A DNA stretch of 6,889 nucleotides from an uncultured Flavobacteriaceae bacterium (GTDB lineage: Bacteria; Bacteroidota; Bacteroidia; Flavobacteriales; Flavobacteriaceae): positions 1 through 6,889 of the forward strand of contig CALZKX010000010.1 in NCBI GenBank assembly GCA_945788155.1. Reading direction: 5' to 3'. Position numbers and translations under genes: made by a program. A model generated the notes under the pieces. The model was not told the origin of the DNA and did no database searches. It saw only the letters and a program-made list of their open reading frames with translations. Below are positions 6,300-6,889 of this stretch, piece by piece (position 1 is the first letter of the stretch; each line of letters begins with the position of its first letter).

Positions 6300-6788
6300 T
6301 TAAGTGCTTCTTCTTTTAATCTTTTTATAAATTTTAAAAATGATAAAGCCAATTATTAAAACCAAAATAAAGCCAGCTATTGGTAAGAAAATAGAAACGA
6401 TAGAAGTGACTATTGCTGTTCCGGTTTCCATGGTAGAGACCATTGGATTTCCAAATCCTGCAGTGGTTGTAGTTGATGCCAGTCGTGTTGCAGCTGAGGT
6501 TCCTGAAATCGCTGCAGCTGTTCCGCCACCTGCAATTATGGCTAATGCCCAAGTTATTTCCGGACTTAAATTTGCAACAGTAGAAACCATTACTGCTGTT
6601 CCTGCAACAGCAGCTAAAGGCACAGCTATAGCATCAAGAAAATTATCGATATAAGGAATGTAGTAGGCGAAAATTTCAACTAGAGTTGCCACTCCTAAAA
6701 TTATTAATGCTGTAATATTTCCAATCCATTGCCAACTCTCGTTAAGTTCCAAAACATTAAAATAACGTGAGTTCGATATAAAAGTCAT
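6300..6788 (-). CDS. DUF4126-family membrane protein, probably N-terminally truncated
   Basis: A 162-residue membrane protein with helices at about residues 22-44, 52-72, 78-94 and 126-152, a glycine/alanine-rich core (IIAGGGTAAAISG, then a Ser/Thr-rich loop and GFGNPMVST), and a basic tail KIYKKIKRR. From LNESWQWIG onward it matches what I know of DUF4126 proteins, whose role is unknown. Full-length members begin some 25-35 residues earlier with a hydrophobic segment containing GFRVF(L/V)PL, which is absent here. An in-frame TAG lies two codons before the ATG at 6788, and none of the three upstream frames restores that segment. The gene may therefore be cut at its 5' end, and it abuts a repeat-like sequence on that side. 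Expression and function are uncertain; a natural short form is the alternative. It lies upstream of kdsB on the same strand with a 134-base gap. Confidence 0.7.
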   Translation of the reverse strand: MTFISNSRYFNVLELNESWQWIGNITALIILGVATLVEIFAYYIPYIDNFLDAIAVPLAAVAGTAVMVSTVANLSPEITWALAIIAGGGTAAAISGTSAATRLASTTTTAGFGNPMVSTMETGTAIVTSIVSIFLPIAGFILVLIIGFIIFKIYKKIKRRST

Positions 6789-6824
6789 TGACTATAAGCT
6801 GATTGAAATAAAAACATCCCTAAT

Positions 6825-6889
6825 GAGCTTCGCTCGGTATCTTCAACAAAAGCTGTCGCTTTTATCTCGATAATCCTCAAGGGGACAAT
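6825..6889. repeat. Palindrome-rich repeat-like sequence at window edge
   Basis: Three palindromes follow one another: GAGC-TTC-GCTC (6825-6835), AAAAGC-TGTC-GCTTTT (6848-6863) and TTATC-TC-GATAA (6862-6873), with a weak CCTC/GGGG pair after them (6875-6884). The stretch is richer in G and C than its surroundings. Read on the minus strand in the frame of the DUF4126 gene it gives CPLEDYRDKSDSFC, a stop, then RYRAKLIRDV, which resembles spurious peptides I have seen from intergenic DNA of Flavobacteriaceae; this is recollection, not a search. A dispersed intergenic repeat is the best reading; it may continue beyond the window. Confidence 0.5.

Noticed and set aside
6340..6654. Open plus-strand frame of 104 codons
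   Set aside because: It lies wholly opposite the DUF4126 gene, and its Ala/Val-rich product is the mirror of the Gly/Ala-rich membrane segments. The minus frame has a recognisable family.
6785..6889. Minus-strand open frame from the window edge whose stop overlaps the DUF4126 start by four bases (ATGA)
   Set aside because: It looks like a coupled upstream gene, but the 34 codons run through palindromic repeat-like DNA and give no recognisable protein. The overlap is probably accidental.

Overview
The window looks like chromosomal DNA from a member of the Bacteroidota, most likely the family Flavobacteriaceae. The base composition is AT-rich, there are no convincing Shine-Dalgarno sites, and several proteins have a flavobacterial character: a DUF6090 membrane protein, a DUF4126 membrane protein and a KdsB of the flavobacterial type. 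No sequence search could be run, so family names rest on motifs and recalled family sequences.

Left part (1-2452, plus strand). A DUF6090-type membrane-anchored protein (54-800) is followed by a 520-base gene-less stretch (801-1320). That stretch holds several short inverted repeats and one good intrinsic-terminator candidate (1001-1032). Next comes a two-gene unit: a predicted lipoprotein carrying a vicinal-oxygen-chelate (glyoxalase-like) domain (1321-1818) and an AhpD/carboxymuconolactone-decarboxylase-like protein with an intact CxxCxxxH redox motif (1847-2452).

Central part (2456-6165, minus strand). A tightly packed five-gene operon reads leftward: kdsB (CMP-Kdo synthetase), a HAD-family phosphatase, a CatA-like acetyltransferase, a KdnB-like iron-containing alcohol dehydrogenase, and a PlsC-like acyltransferase. 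Three of the four junctions overlap or are separated by one base. The second and third genes begin with GTG and TTG. The pairing of kdsB with a KdnB-like dehydrogenase suggests the sugar activated for lipopolysaccharide assembly may be 8-amino-Kdo (Kdo8N) rather than plain Kdo. The partner aminotransferase KdnA is not in the window. The CatA-like and PlsC-like enzymes could then modify the sugar or supply lipid, but that is inference.

Right part (6166-6889). A candidate flavobacterial promoter (6277-6284) may drive the operon. Beyond it lies a minus-strand DUF4126 membrane protein (6300-6788). It appears to lack the first membrane segment of its family and abuts a palindrome-rich, repeat-like sequence that runs to the window edge (6825-6889).

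The most interesting points are the possible Kdo8N operon with an embedded acetyltransferase, and the apparently truncated DUF4126 gene beside a repeat-like element. No mobile-element gene, CRISPR array, tRNA or rRNA was seen.
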